In this document: piece after piece, positions 45,284 to 54,073 of the stretch
How positions within the stretch are numbered: the first letter of the stretch is position 1
How the letters are laid out: every line of letters begins with the position of its first letter
Source: Thalassospira lohafexi
GTDB lineage: Bacteria; Pseudomonadota; Alphaproteobacteria; Rhodospirillales; Thalassospiraceae
DNA length: 64,000 bases
Assembly (NCBI RefSeq): GCF_002844275.1
Contig: NZ_NXGX01000004.1
Location: 496,001 to 560,000, forward strand
Direction of reading: 5' to 3'
The notes under the pieces: model-generated
Databases searched by the model: none
What the model saw: only the letters and a program-made list of their open reading frames with translations
Told to the model about the DNA's origin: nothing
Translations under genes and position numbers: made by a program

Positions 45284-46615
45284 ATGACAGCCACCACGAA
45301 AATCAGCCGGCCGAATGATCTTTCGGCATTCTGGATGCCGTTTACGGCCAACCGCCAGTTCAAGCAGACCCCGCGTATGCTGGTCGCGGCCGAAGGCATG
45401 TATTACACAACCGATGACAACCGCCAGATCCTTGACGGGACGGCGGGTCTTTGGTGCTGCAACGCTGGCCACAAACGTCCGAAAATTGTCGAAGCGGTCA
45501 AGGCGCAGATGGACGAGCTGGATTATGCACCAGCCTTCCAGATGGGCCACCCCAAGGCGTTTGAGCTTGCCAATCGTTTGGCACAGATCATGCCGGGGAA
45601 CCTTAATCATGTGTTCTATACCAACTCTGGTTCGGAATCGGTTGAGACCGCCCTTAAAATCGCCCTTGCCTATCACCGTGCACGCGGCGACGGCCAGCGC
45701 ACCCGCCTGATCGGGCGTGAGCGCGGCTATCATGGTGTGAACTTTGGCGGCATTTCGGTGGGTGGTATTTCGGGCAACCGTAAGACATTCGGCCAGATGC
45801 TGGGTGGTGTTGACCATATCCGCCACACATACCTTCCAGAAGAAAACGGCGTGACGCGCGGCATGCCAGAACATGGGGCCTTTTTGGCCGATGATCTGGA
45901 ACGCATTTGCGCACTGCATGATCCATCAACCATTGCGGCCGTGATTGTCGAGCCGGTTGCAGGCTCCACCGGCGTTTTGATCCCGCCAAAGGGATATCTT
46001 GAACGCCTGCGTGAAATTTGCACCAAACACGGCATCCTTCTGATCTTTGATGAAGTCATCACTGGTTTCGGTCGCCTTGGTGCGCCGTTTGCGGTGGATT
46101 ATTTCGGTGTTCAGCCTGATCTGGTGACAACGGCCAAGGGCCTTACCAACGGCACCATCCCGATGGGGGCAGTGTTTGCCACCGATGATATTCATGATGC
46201 CTTCATGACCGGCCCGGAAAACATGATCGAGCTGTTCCATGGCTACACCTATTCGGGCAATCCTGTTGCCTGTGCGGCGGCCATGGCAACGCTTGAGACC
46301 TATGAAGAAGACGGTCTGTATGAAAAGGGCAAGGAACTTGGCCAGTATTGGGAAGATGCGGTGCATAGCCTGATCGACCTGCCATTGGTCAAGGATGTCC
46401 GTAACCTTGGCCTCATTGGTGCGATTGAGCTTGAAGGGATCGAAGGATTCCCGACCAAGCGGGCCTTTAACGCGTTCCTGAAGGCGTTTGAAAAAGGCAT
46501 CCTGATCCGCACCACCGGGGATATCATTGCGCTGTCGCCGCCGCTGATTATTGAAAAATCACACATTGATCAGCTGTTTGGCACGCTGCGCGAAGTGCTT
46601 AAAGAAATCGACTAA
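45284..46615 (+). CDS. class III omega-amino acid transaminase (probable beta-alanine:pyruvate type)
   Basis: The 443-residue PLP enzyme has FWMPFTANRQFKQTPRMLVA, typical of beta-alanine:pyruvate transaminases, YTNSGSESVETALKIA, the LIFDEVITGFGRLG segment and the PLP lysine at about residue 285 (TTAKGLTNG). These enzymes convert beta-alanine or beta-aminoisobutyrate to the semialdehyde using pyruvate. That is the step after ureidopropionase, so it fits as the exit of pyrimidine breakdown. The ATG at 45284 follows cgggag; an earlier in-frame start adds 28 atypical residues. It is the first gene of the transaminase-to-dihydropyrimidinase run. Confidence 0.92.
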   Translation: MTATTKISRPNDLSAFWMPFTANRQFKQTPRMLVAAEGMYYTTDDNRQILDGTAGLWCCNAGHKRPKIVEAVKAQMDELDYAPAFQMGHPKAFELANRLAQIMPGNLNHVFYTNSGSESVETALKIALAYHRARGDGQRTRLIGRERGYHGVNFGGISVGGISGNRKTFGQMLGGVDHIRHTYLPEENGVTRGMPEHGAFLADDLERICALHDPSTIAAVIVEPVAGSTGVLIPPKGYLERLREICTKHGILLIFDEVITGFGRLGAPFAVDYFGVQPDLVTTAKGLTNGTIPMGAVFATDDIHDAFMTGPENMIELFHGYTYSGNPVACAAAMATLETYEEDGLYEKGKELGQYWEDAVHSLIDLPLVKDVRNLGLIGAIELEGIEGFPTKRAFNAFLKAFEKGILIRTTGDIIALSPPLIIEKSHIDQLFGTLREVLKEID

Positions 46616-46632
46616 GTCGGTCGTTGACCTAT

Positions 46633-46659
46633 GTCCCTTGCCCGGATCGGGCAGGGGAC
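46633..46659. terminator. hairpin after the transaminase gene
   Basis: gtcccttgcccg and cgggcaggggac pair around gat with one G-U pair. There is no clear T-run, so termination may be inefficient. Confidence 0.5.
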
Positions 46660-46868
46660 AAAAGCCCGGTCTGCTGATTGCAAAAACGACAGCAGATCGG
46701 CGCATGATGAGGAAACATCTGTTTCGCGATTTTTCTGATCTCGTCCCGACTGGGAAATAGACCCGCATAAAAACAAGGGGTCTTTGGGGCGCGATTGGAC
46801 ATAAGTCCGAAGATCGGCATAAGCCGGCAAAAGGACATTAAAATATCAGATCAAGGAGGTTATCTCGG

Positions 46869-47735
46869 ATGTCAAAGCTGAGAGGCGGCCTGATTCAAAT
46901 GAGCCTGAAAGGTTCAACCGATCAGACCCCCGAAGAAATCCGCAAAGCCATGATCGAGGCACATCTGCCCTATATCGAAGAGGCGGGTAAAAAAGGTGTG
47001 CAGGTCCTGTGTTTTCAGGAAGTTTTCACCCAGCCCTATTTCTGTCCCAGTCAGGACAAGAAATGGTATGCGGCGGCGGAAAAGATCCCCGATGGCCCAA
47101 CCACGCAATTGATGTGTGAGTTGGCGGCCAAATACAAAATGGTGATTGTTGTTCCGATCTATGAGGAAGACATCACCGGGGTCTATTACAATACCGCTGC
47201 GGTGATTGACGCCGATGGCACCTATCTTGGTAAATACCGCAAGACCCATATCCCCCATGTCGCCGGTTTCTGGGAAAAATTCTTTTTCAAACCCGGTGCG
47301 TCAAACTGGCCGGTGTTTGAAACCCAGTATTGCAAGCTTGGCGTTTACATTTGCTATGACCGCCACTTCCCCGAAGGCTGGCGTGCGCTGGCCTTAAATG
47401 GGGCGGAATATATCGTCAATCCATCGGCCACCGTTGCCGGGGTTTCGGAATATATCTGGAAACTCGAACAGCCCGCATCTGCCGTTGCCAATGGCTGCTT
47501 TATCGGGGCGATCAACCGGGTTGGCCGCGAACAGCCCTGGGATATTGGCGAGTTCTATGGACAAAGCTATTTCGTCAATCCGCGCGGCGAAATCGAAGCA
47601 CAGGCATCGCGTGAGAATGACGAACTTCTGGTCCATGACATGGACATGTCGATGGTGCGTGAAATTCGCAATAACTGGCAGTTCTTCCGTGATCGTCGTC
47701 CATCGACCTATACCCGACTGACAGACGGAAATTGA
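46869..47735 (+). CDS. nitrilase-superfamily N-carbamoyl-beta-alanine amidohydrolase
   Basis: The 288-residue protein has the carbon-nitrogen hydrolase triad at Glu51 (LCFQEVF), Lys125 (GKYRKTHIP) and Cys162 (YICYDRHFPEG), with IVNPSAT and GCFIGAINRVG typical of beta-ureidopropionases. It hydrolyses N-carbamoyl-beta-alanine to beta-alanine, CO2 and ammonia. An aaggagg ribosome site precedes it. It duplicates in principle the step assigned to the unrelated M20 enzyme at 40051; the two may prefer uracil- versus thymine-derived ureides or other N-carbamoyl compounds. Confidence 0.92.
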   Translation: MSKLRGGLIQMSLKGSTDQTPEEIRKAMIEAHLPYIEEAGKKGVQVLCFQEVFTQPYFCPSQDKKWYAAAEKIPDGPTTQLMCELAAKYKMVIVVPIYEEDITGVYYNTAAVIDADGTYLGKYRKTHIPHVAGFWEKFFFKPGASNWPVFETQYCKLGVYICYDRHFPEGWRALALNGAEYIVNPSATVAGVSEYIWKLEQPASAVANGCFIGAINRVGREQPWDIGEFYGQSYFVNPRGEIEAQASRENDELLVHDMDMSMVREIRNNWQFFRDRRPSTYTRLTDGN

Positions 47736-47745
47736 CATTGAATAC

Positions 47746-47775
47746 CGGCGAACGGGGAAACCCGCTCGCCGTTTT
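47746..47775 (+). terminator. terminator or attenuator after the nitrilase gene
   Basis: cggcgaacggg and cccgctcgccg pair with one mismatch around gaaa and are followed by ttttgcttt, before the ABC transporter genes. Confidence 0.65.
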
Positions 47776-47912
47776 GCTTTGACCGACATATGGGGCAATG
47801 ACCCCGAAATTCCGGCAAAGTTCAGGGCAACGTCCCTGAGGGAGGCTTCCATCGAGTGTGCCAAAAGAAACTCTTTTGGTTCCGAGAGAGACATACGATC
47901 AGGGGACACCCC

Positions 47913-48740
47913 ATGACGCTAAAACAAGTTGTCGATAACGTTGCCGCGATGCCCGCATCGAAAAAAGCCGTTGTTGATATCAAAGATTTATCGCTGACTT
48001 TTCAAACCGCTGATGGCCCGGTTTACGCGCTGTCAGAAGTTGACCTTACGATTGAAGAAGGCGATTTCGTATCGTTCATTGGTCCGTCGGGCTGTGGCAA
48101 AACAACGCTTTTGCGCGTGATTGCCGATCTGGAAAAAGCCACCGGCGGTGAAATTTCGATCAATGGCGTCTCGCCCGAGGCAGCCCGCGAAGCGCGCGCA
48201 TATGGCTATGTGTTTCAGGCGCCGGCATTGTTGCCGTGGCGCTCCATTGAACGCAATGTGACCTTGCCGCTTGAGATCATGGACCTGTCCAAGGAAGAAC
48301 GCATCAAACGCGCCCATGACGCGCTCAAGCTTGTCGAACTCAACGGGTTTGAAAAGAAATTCCCATGGCAGCTTTCAGGTGGGATGCAGCAACGCGCCTC
48401 CATTGCGCGTGCGTTATCCTTTGATGCTGATTTGCTATTGATGGATGAGCCGTTCGGCGCGCTGGATGAAATTGTCCGCGATCATTTGAACGAACAGCTT
48501 TTGAAACTGTGGGCGCGGACCAACAAGACGGTGGCCTTTGTCACCCACTCCATCCCCGAGGCGGTCTATCTTTCAAGCAAGATTGTCGTGATGTCACCGC
48601 GCCCGGGGCGGATCATTGATGTGATCGAAACCAAATTCCCCAAGGACCGAACACTCGATATTCGCGAAACGCCGGAATTCCTTGAGATTGCCCATCGGGT
48701 ACGCGAAGGACTGCGCGCGGGGCATGGCCATGACGAGTAA
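47913..48740 (+). CDS. ABC transporter ATPase of the nitrate/taurine/thiamine-precursor type
   Basis: The 275-residue ATPase has Walker A GPSGCGKTT, Q-loop YVFQAPALLPWRS, signature LSGGMQQRASIARAL, Walker B LLLMDEPFGALDE and FVTHSIPEAVYLSS. These mark the SsuB/TauB/ThiZ group. The ATG at 47913 follows aggggac. Two permease genes and a binding protein of the NMT1/THI5 type follow, completing one importer. Location between ureidopropionase and dihydropyrimidinase genes suggests import of a pyrimidine or related ring compound. Confidence 0.92.
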   Translation: MTLKQVVDNVAAMPASKKAVVDIKDLSLTFQTADGPVYALSEVDLTIEEGDFVSFIGPSGCGKTTLLRVIADLEKATGGEISINGVSPEAAREARAYGYVFQAPALLPWRSIERNVTLPLEIMDLSKEERIKRAHDALKLVELNGFEKKFPWQLSGGMQQRASIARALSFDADLLLMDEPFGALDEIVRDHLNEQLLKLWARTNKTVAFVTHSIPEAVYLSSKIVVMSPRPGRIIDVIETKFPKDRTLDIRETPEFLEIAHRVREGLRAGHGHDE

Positions 48741-49659
48741 CACCGCAACCCTGTCTGGATCAGTTGGAGGACCGTCGCTTTGGACCCGGATGATGTCGGG
48801 GCACAGCGGGCCGGTCTGTGTTGTTCTGCTGGCCCTGTTGGTTCTTTGGTACGTCGGTGCGGTTTTCATGAATGCGCCGACCCAGATCGACCGATATGAC
48901 CGGGCGGATCAAACATGGACGACCAGTCAGCTGATTGAAGATACGCTGGCACAGGAACGTCCAATCCTGCCTGCGCCGCATCAAGTCGTCGAGGAGATGT
49001 ATAAATCCATCTTTGCGATCAAGATCACGTCAAAGCGGTCCTTGGTCTATCATAGTTGGGTCACGCTTTCGTCGACACTTCTGGGGTTTAGCATCGGAAC
49101 CTTGCTGGGCATTGTTTTGGCGGTGGGGATTGTCCATGTCATGACGCTGGAAAAAAGCCTGATGCCGTGGGTGATTTCATCACAAACCATCCCGATCCTT
49201 GCCATTGCGCCGATGGTCATCGTTGTACTGGGTGCGATCGGGATCAAGGGGCTGGTGCCAAAGGCGATTATTTCGACCTATCTTTGTTTTTTCCCGGTCA
49301 CGATCAGCATGGTTAAAGGCCTTCGATCCCCGCAGGTGATCCAGCTTGATCTGATGCGGACCTATAACGCATCAAAATGGCAGACATTCTGGCAACTGCG
49401 GTTGCCATCCGCCATGCCGTACCTGTTTGCGAGCCTGAAGGTTGCGATTGCGATCAGTCTGGTCGGCGCGATTATTGGCGAATTGCCAACGGGTGCGCAA
49501 GCTGGCCTTGGCGCACGACTTCTTGCCGGGTCGTATTATGGCCAAACCATTCAAATCTGGTCAGCCCTTTTCACCGCAGCTTTTTTGGCCGCGATGATGG
49601 TGGTGATTGTTGGCTGGTGTGAACGGCGTGTTCTCGTCCGGATGGGGGTAAGCGCATGA
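48730..49659 (+). CDS. ABC transporter permease 1 (SsuC/ThiX type)
   Basis: The 309-residue membrane protein starts at the ATG at 48730, overlapping the ATPase gene by 11 bases; ATG 48724 is an alternative. A first helix is followed by an extended periplasmic loop of about 60 residues (TQIDRYDRADQTWTTSQLIE), longer than usual, then the typical core with SLVYHSWVTLSSTLLGFSIG and the EAA loop TYNASKWQTFWQLRLPSAMPYLF. It pairs with the second permease. It overlaps that gene by four bases (ATGA). Confidence 0.9.
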   Translation: MTSNTATLSGSVGGPSLWTRMMSGHSGPVCVVLLALLVLWYVGAVFMNAPTQIDRYDRADQTWTTSQLIEDTLAQERPILPAPHQVVEEMYKSIFAIKITSKRSLVYHSWVTLSSTLLGFSIGTLLGIVLAVGIVHVMTLEKSLMPWVISSQTIPILAIAPMVIVVLGAIGIKGLVPKAIISTYLCFFPVTISMVKGLRSPQVIQLDLMRTYNASKWQTFWQLRLPSAMPYLFASLKVAIAISLVGAIIGELPTGAQAGLGARLLAGSYYGQTIQIWSALFTAAFLAAMMVVIVGWCERRVLVRMGVSA

Positions 49660-50813
49660 CACAGGTAAAGCTTGATAAATTCTGCCTTGTTGGTGCCGTT
49701 GCTGCCCTGTTGGCCCTGATTTTCCCGCTGGCGGGCATTGATGGTGACACGGGTAAACAGGTTGCCTTTGTCGGTGATATTCCCGGTCTTGCCAGTGCGA
49801 TGGCGCTGTGCGTGATTGCCGGGGCGGCGTTTACCTGGATTGGGGTATGCACCATATTGCATGCTGGAATCCTTCTGGCGGTGGCGGTGTTTGGCGCCTG
49901 GCAGGCGATTGATGCGCTATATGATTACGGTGTGGCGGGCTATGCCAGCACTGGGTTCTGGCTGTTTATCATTTCGCTTTGGGCGTTTGTCTGGCGCGCG
50001 ATTGATGTGATCGCCAATTACCACAGCCTTGAAACCGTCAAACAGCAATCGGCCAATATTATTGTGCCCATCGCGTTTGGCGTCTGGTTGCTGTTTGTCT
50101 GGGAAGTTGTTGTGTCGGGCTTTGGTGTGCCGCAGGTCTTGCTGCCGCCGCCCAGCATGATCGGGGTACGTTTCGTTTCTTCGACCGACACCATGATGGC
50201 CGATTTCTACCAGACTTTTGTTAAGGCAGCACTCAGTGGCTATGTCATGGGCTGCGGATCTGCGTTTCTGGTCGCGATTGCAGTGGACCGTGTGCCGTTC
50301 CTTAAACGCGGGCTTTTGCCGCTGGGCAATATGGTTTCGGCCTTGCCGATCATTGGGGTCGCGCCGATCATGGTGATGTGGTTTGGCTTTGACTGGCAAT
50401 CGAAGGCCGCAGTCATTGTGATCATGACGTTTTTCCCGATGCTGGTGAATACGGTGACCGGGTTGAATGCGGCGGGCAAACTGGAAAAGGACCTGATGGC
50501 GACCTATGCGTCGGGCTATTGGTCGACGCTTTTCCGTCTGCGGTTGCCGGCGGCCATGCCGTTTGTTTTCAACGCACTTAAAATCAATTCCACGCTTGCG
50601 CTGATTGGTGCAATCGTCGCCGAATTTTTCGGCACCCCGATTGTTGGTATGGGCTTTCGCATCTCGACCGAGGTGGGCCGCATGAATATCGACATGGTCT
50701 GGGCGGAAATCGCACTGGCGGCCCTTGCGGGGACCGCCTTCTACGGGGCCGTTGCGTATGTTGAGAGAAAAGCAACGTCATGGCATCCGTCTTTTAGGGT
50801 ACGTCGCCATTAA
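49656..50813 (+). CDS. ABC transporter permease 2 with extra N-terminal membrane segments
   Basis: The 385-residue protein is longer than family norms near 260. The first 125 residues add about four hydrophobic segments (LVGAVAALLALIFPLAGI, AMALCVIAGAAFTWIGV, AGILLAVAVFGAWQAID, FWLFIISLWAFVW). The core follows, with LPPPSMIGVRF, the EAA loop TYASGYWSTLFRLRLPAAMPFVF and IVAEFFGTPIVGMGFRI. It forms the channel with permease 1. The extra domain has no clear known role and may affect coupling. Confidence 0.9.
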   Translation: MTQVKLDKFCLVGAVAALLALIFPLAGIDGDTGKQVAFVGDIPGLASAMALCVIAGAAFTWIGVCTILHAGILLAVAVFGAWQAIDALYDYGVAGYASTGFWLFIISLWAFVWRAIDVIANYHSLETVKQQSANIIVPIAFGVWLLFVWEVVVSGFGVPQVLLPPPSMIGVRFVSSTDTMMADFYQTFVKAALSGYVMGCGSAFLVAIAVDRVPFLKRGLLPLGNMVSALPIIGVAPIMVMWFGFDWQSKAAVIVIMTFFPMLVNTVTGLNAAGKLEKDLMATYASGYWSTLFRLRLPAAMPFVFNALKINSTLALIGAIVAEFFGTPIVGMGFRISTEVGRMNIDMVWAEIALAALAGTAFYGAVAYVERKATSWHPSFRVRRH

Positions 50814-50875
50814 AGGCACAATCAAAGACGACCCACCGGGAGGACTTGACGATAACCTTGAGGAGACATCGACGA

Positions 50876-51862
50876 ATGAAGAAATTATTGGCGACTGCAC
50901 TAGGGTTGAGTTTCGGTTTGACATCGCTTTCGGCGATGGCAGCAGATGACGTAACCCTGCAGCTTAAATGGGTTACGCAGGCTCAGTTTGCCGGCTATTA
51001 CGTGGCACTTGATAAAGGCTTCTACGAAGACGCCGATCTGAACGTTACCATCAATCCGGGCGGCCCGGATGTGGCCCCGCCTCAGGTCATTGCGGGCGGT
51101 GGTGCGGATGTGATTGTTGACTGGATGCCATCGGCATTGGCGTCACGTGAAAAAGGCGTTCCGCTGGTCAATATCGCACAGCCATTTGCCAAATCGGGCA
51201 TGATGCTGACCTGCCTGAAAGAAACCGGCGTTGAAAGCCCGGACGATTTCCCGGGCCGGACCCTTGGCGTCTGGTTCTTTGGCAATGAATATCCGTTCCT
51301 AAGCTGGATGTCGAAACTTGGCATTCCGACCGATGGCAGCGACAAGGGTGTTACCGTCCTTAAACAGGGCTTTAACGTTGATCCGCTGATCCAGAAACAG
51401 GCCGATTGCATTTCGACCATGACCTATAACGAATACTGGCAGGTGATTGATGCCGGTATTTCAGCCGATGACCTGAAGGTCTTCAAATACGAAGATCAGG
51501 GTGTTGCGACCCTTGAAGACGGTCTTTATGTGCTTGAGGACAACCTCAAGGATCCGGCATTTGTCGATAAAATGGCGCGCTTCGTCGATGCCAGCATGAA
51601 AGGCTGGATGTGGGCGAAAGAAAACCCGCAAGACGCGGCCATGATCGTTCTTGATAACGATATGACCGGTGCCCAGACCGAAAAACATCAGGTCCGCATG
51701 ATGACCGAAGTTGCCAAACTGCTTGGTGATAGCGGTGCATTGGACGAAGCGGCCTATCAGCGGACCGTCGATAGCCTGCTGTCGGGTGGTTCTGATCCGG
51801 TGATTACCAAAAAACCGGAAGGTGCCTGGACCCATGCCGTAACCGATAAATCGGCAATGTAA
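50876..51862 (+). CDS. ABC transporter substrate-binding protein, NMT1/THI5-like
   Basis: The 328-residue periplasmic protein has a signal peptide ending at SAMA-AD and starts behind gaggag. NMT1/THI5 features are VTLQLKWVTQAQFAGYYVALDKGFYEDADL, INPGGPDVAPPQVIAGGGADV and the later CISTMTYNEYW. Relatives bind pyrimidine precursors of thiamine, riboflavin or similar heteroaromatics. Given the genes around it, uracil, thymine, a dihydropyrimidine or hydantoin is the best guess; this is inference. A hairpin follows before the dihydropyrimidinase gene. Confidence 0.9.
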   Translation: MKKLLATALGLSFGLTSLSAMAADDVTLQLKWVTQAQFAGYYVALDKGFYEDADLNVTINPGGPDVAPPQVIAGGGADVIVDWMPSALASREKGVPLVNIAQPFAKSGMMLTCLKETGVESPDDFPGRTLGVWFFGNEYPFLSWMSKLGIPTDGSDKGVTVLKQGFNVDPLIQKQADCISTMTYNEYWQVIDAGISADDLKVFKYEDQGVATLEDGLYVLEDNLKDPAFVDKMARFVDASMKGWMWAKENPQDAAMIVLDNDMTGAQTEKHQVRMMTEVAKLLGDSGALDEAAYQRTVDSLLSGGSDPVITKKPEGAWTHAVTDKSAM

Positions 51863-51884
51863 TCGGTTCTTGAACCGCGACTTT

Positions 51885-51921
51885 AAACCGTCCGGCGGAC
51901 ATCGGTTCGCCGGACGGGTTT
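51885..51921 (+). terminator. hairpin between the binding-protein and dihydropyrimidinase genes
   Basis: ccgtccggcg (51888-51897) and cgccggacgg (51908-51917) form a perfect stem, with flanking taaa/ttta bases extending it. It may act as an attenuator or protect upstream mRNA. Confidence 0.6.
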
Positions 51922-52024
51922 ACCTTCCGAAAATGCTTATCGTGATGCCCCGACATAGTTGGGGAAACAGACGGAATGCCGGGCTGCCCGCACCTTTCCG
52001 CAAGAGACAGACAAGGAGCCACCC

Positions 52025-53476
52025 ATGTCCATGGTTATTCGTGGCGGAACCATTGTTACCGCCGATCTGACATATAAATCTGACATTCTGGTCGAAGACG
52101 GCAAGATCGCCGCGATCGGGGACAATCTGACCGGTGACAAGGTGATTGACGCCGACGGTTGCTATGTCATGCCCGGCGGGATTGATCCGCACACCCACAT
52201 GGAAATGCCCTTTATGGGCACCTATTCCGAAGACGATTTTGAAAGTGGTACCAAGGCGGCTGTTGCCGGTGGCACGACCATGGTGGTCGATTTCTGTTTG
52301 CCTGCCCCGAACCAGTCGCTGCTTGAAGCGCTTCAGGCGTGGGATAACAAATCATCCAAAGCCGTTTGTGATTATTCCTTCCATATGGCGGTGACCTGGT
52401 GGAGCGAGCAGGTCTTTGACGAAATGAAAATCGTCGTCGAGGAAAAGGGCATCAACACCTTTAAGCACTTCATGGCTTATAAGGGCGCGCTTATGGTCGA
52501 TGATGATGAAATGTTTGCATCCTTCCAGCGCTGTTCCGAACTGGGGGCAATGCCACTGGTTCATGCCGAAAACGGCGATGTGGTCGCGACCTTGCAGCAA
52601 AAGCTGCTGGCCGAAGGCAATAACGGGCCCGAGGCGCACGCCTATTCCCGCCCCGTGGATGTCGAAGGCGAAGCATGTAACCGTGCGATCATGATTGCCG
52701 ATATGGCCAATGTGCCGCTTTATATCGTGCATGTGTCGTGCGAACCGGCTCACGAGGCCATCCGTCGTGCGCGTCAGAACGGCAAACGTGTGTTTGGCGA
52801 ACCGCTGATCCAGCATCTTGTTTTGGATGACAGCGAATATAAAAACACCGATTGGGATCACGCCGCACGCCGGGTTATGTCCCCGCCATTCCGCAGCAAG
52901 GAACATCAGGACGGTCTTTGGAACGGTCTGGCATCGGGCAGCCTTCAGGTGGTGGCAACCGACCACTGCGCGTTCACGACGGAACAGAAACGCATGGGCG
53001 TTGGTGATTTCACCAAAATCCCGAACGGGACGGGTGGTCTTGAAGACCGCATGCCGCTTCTTTGGTCGCGCGGTGTGAATACCGGTCGTTTGACCATGAA
53101 TGAATTCGTGGCCGTCACATCGACCAACATTGCCAAGATTTTGAATGTCTATCCGCGTAAGGGGGCGATCCTTGTCGGGGCGGATGCGGACCTTGTGGTT
53201 TGGGATCCGAAGGTTTCAAAAACCATTACGGCGAAACACCAGCAATCGGCAATTGATTACAATGTGTTTGAAGGCATCGAAGTCACCGGTCTTCCGCGCT
53301 ACACCATCAGCCGTGGCCGCATCGCGGCCGAAGAAGGCGTTGTTGTTGCCAAATGTGGGGATGGCGAGTTTGTCCGTCGTGATGCTTACCCGGCAGTCAA
53401 TAAGGCGCTTTCAAAGTGGAAAGAGCTGACCTCACCGCGCAAAGTCGAACGAAAAGGCATTCCAGCGGGCGTCTAA
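52025..53476 (+). CDS. hydA: dihydropyrimidinase
   Basis: The 483-residue cyclic amidohydrolase has the metal-binding IDPHTHMEMPF (His57, His59), the lysine expected to be carboxylated at about 153 (FKHFMAYKGALM), PLVHAENGD, LYIVHVSCE and QVVATDHCAF. It opens dihydrouracil or dihydrothymine to the N-carbamoyl-beta-amino acid, the second step after PreTA. The ATG at 52025 follows aaggagccaccc. As the last gene of the run from the transaminase, it completes the pathway. A strong terminator follows. Confidence 0.95.
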   Translation: MSMVIRGGTIVTADLTYKSDILVEDGKIAAIGDNLTGDKVIDADGCYVMPGGIDPHTHMEMPFMGTYSEDDFESGTKAAVAGGTTMVVDFCLPAPNQSLLEALQAWDNKSSKAVCDYSFHMAVTWWSEQVFDEMKIVVEEKGINTFKHFMAYKGALMVDDDEMFASFQRCSELGAMPLVHAENGDVVATLQQKLLAEGNNGPEAHAYSRPVDVEGEACNRAIMIADMANVPLYIVHVSCEPAHEAIRRARQNGKRVFGEPLIQHLVLDDSEYKNTDWDHAARRVMSPPFRSKEHQDGLWNGLASGSLQVVATDHCAFTTEQKRMGVGDFTKIPNGTGGLEDRMPLLWSRGVNTGRLTMNEFVAVTSTNIAKILNVYPRKGAILVGADADLVVWDPKVSKTITAKHQQSAIDYNVFEGIEVTGLPRYTISRGRIAAEEGVVVAKCGDGEFVRRDAYPAVNKALSKWKELTSPRKVERKGIPAGV

Positions 53477-53499
53477 GGTTCGTTCAGATATCGCACGAC

Positions 53500-53530
53500 A
53501 AACGGGGCAGTCATCGGCTGCCCCGTTTTG
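53500..53530. terminator. terminator after dihydropyrimidinase
   Basis: aaacggggcag and ctgccccgttt pair perfectly with a 7-nt loop and a following tttg. It lies between hydA (+) and the convergent SMR gene (-). Confidence 0.85.
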
Positions 53531-53554
53531 CATTCTGCGCTGTGTTTGGGGCTG

Positions 53555-53875
53555 TTAGCTTGGGCTAAACAGTTTCAGCATCACAATCCCGCCAAGGATC
53601 ATGCAAATTGCGATCAAACGGCCAATATTTGCCGCTTCGCCCAGCATGACGATGCCAAAAATCACCGCACCAACCGCCCCGATGCCGGTCCAGATGGCAT
53701 AAGCCGTGCCCAGCGGAATGGTCCGCATGGCAAGTGCGAGCAGCCAGAAACTCCCCGCCATGGTGACAAGGGTAAAAATGGTCGGGACGGGTTTGGTGAA
53801 ACCTTCGGAATATTTCAGGCCAGATGCCCAGCAAACTTCCAAAACACCGGCAATGATCAATGCAATCCAGGCCAT
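53555..53875 (-). CDS. gdx: SMR-family guanidinium exporter Gdx (SugE)
   Basis: The 106-residue protein has four membrane helices. Key features are the catalytic Glu in AGVLEVCWASGLK (residue 13) and GTAYAIWTGIGAVGAV, both of the SugE/Gdx subtype rather than EmrE. Gdx exchanges guanidinium for protons. The assignment is strongly supported by a guanidine-II riboswitch directly upstream (53896-53942), whose second hairpin lies just ahead of the aaaggagg ribosome site. Guanidine would relieve translation of the exporter. Confidence 0.93.
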   Translation of the reverse strand: MAWIALIIAGVLEVCWASGLKYSEGFTKPVPTIFTLVTMAGSFWLLALAMRTIPLGTAYAIWTGIGAVGAVIFGIVMLGEAANIGRLIAICMILGGIVMLKLFSPS

Positions 53876-53895
53876 CGGCGGCCTCCTTTAAAAAA

Positions 53896-53942
53896 GGGGC
53901 CGTCCCCGTTGCTCTGATACCGAAAACCGGTCGTCCGGTTTT
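53896..53942 (-). promoter_or_regulatory. guanidine-II (mini-ykkC) riboswitch
   Basis: On the minus strand two short hairpins with ACGR loops occur in order: aaaaccgg-ACGA-ccggtttt and gggg-ACGG-cccc, separated by 15 nt. A ribosome site follows at once. This is the defining architecture of mini-ykkC RNA, and the gene controlled is gdx. Confidence 0.93.
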
Positions 53943-54073
53943 CTGGGTGCCTTACGCGCGCAAGGTCACCATTGTGCTAACAGGATTTATAGGCGACAAA
54001 TCACCGGTGGGCAATTGTCTGATTGGCAATGGCGCTATGCCACTTTGTCATTACTCTGAGCATTCTGGGCGAC

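Noticed and set aside
47779-47798. Third RutR-like site (ttgaccgacatatggggcaa) before the ABC genes
   Set aside because: The half-sites are spaced wider than in the other two boxes and the right half is degenerate.
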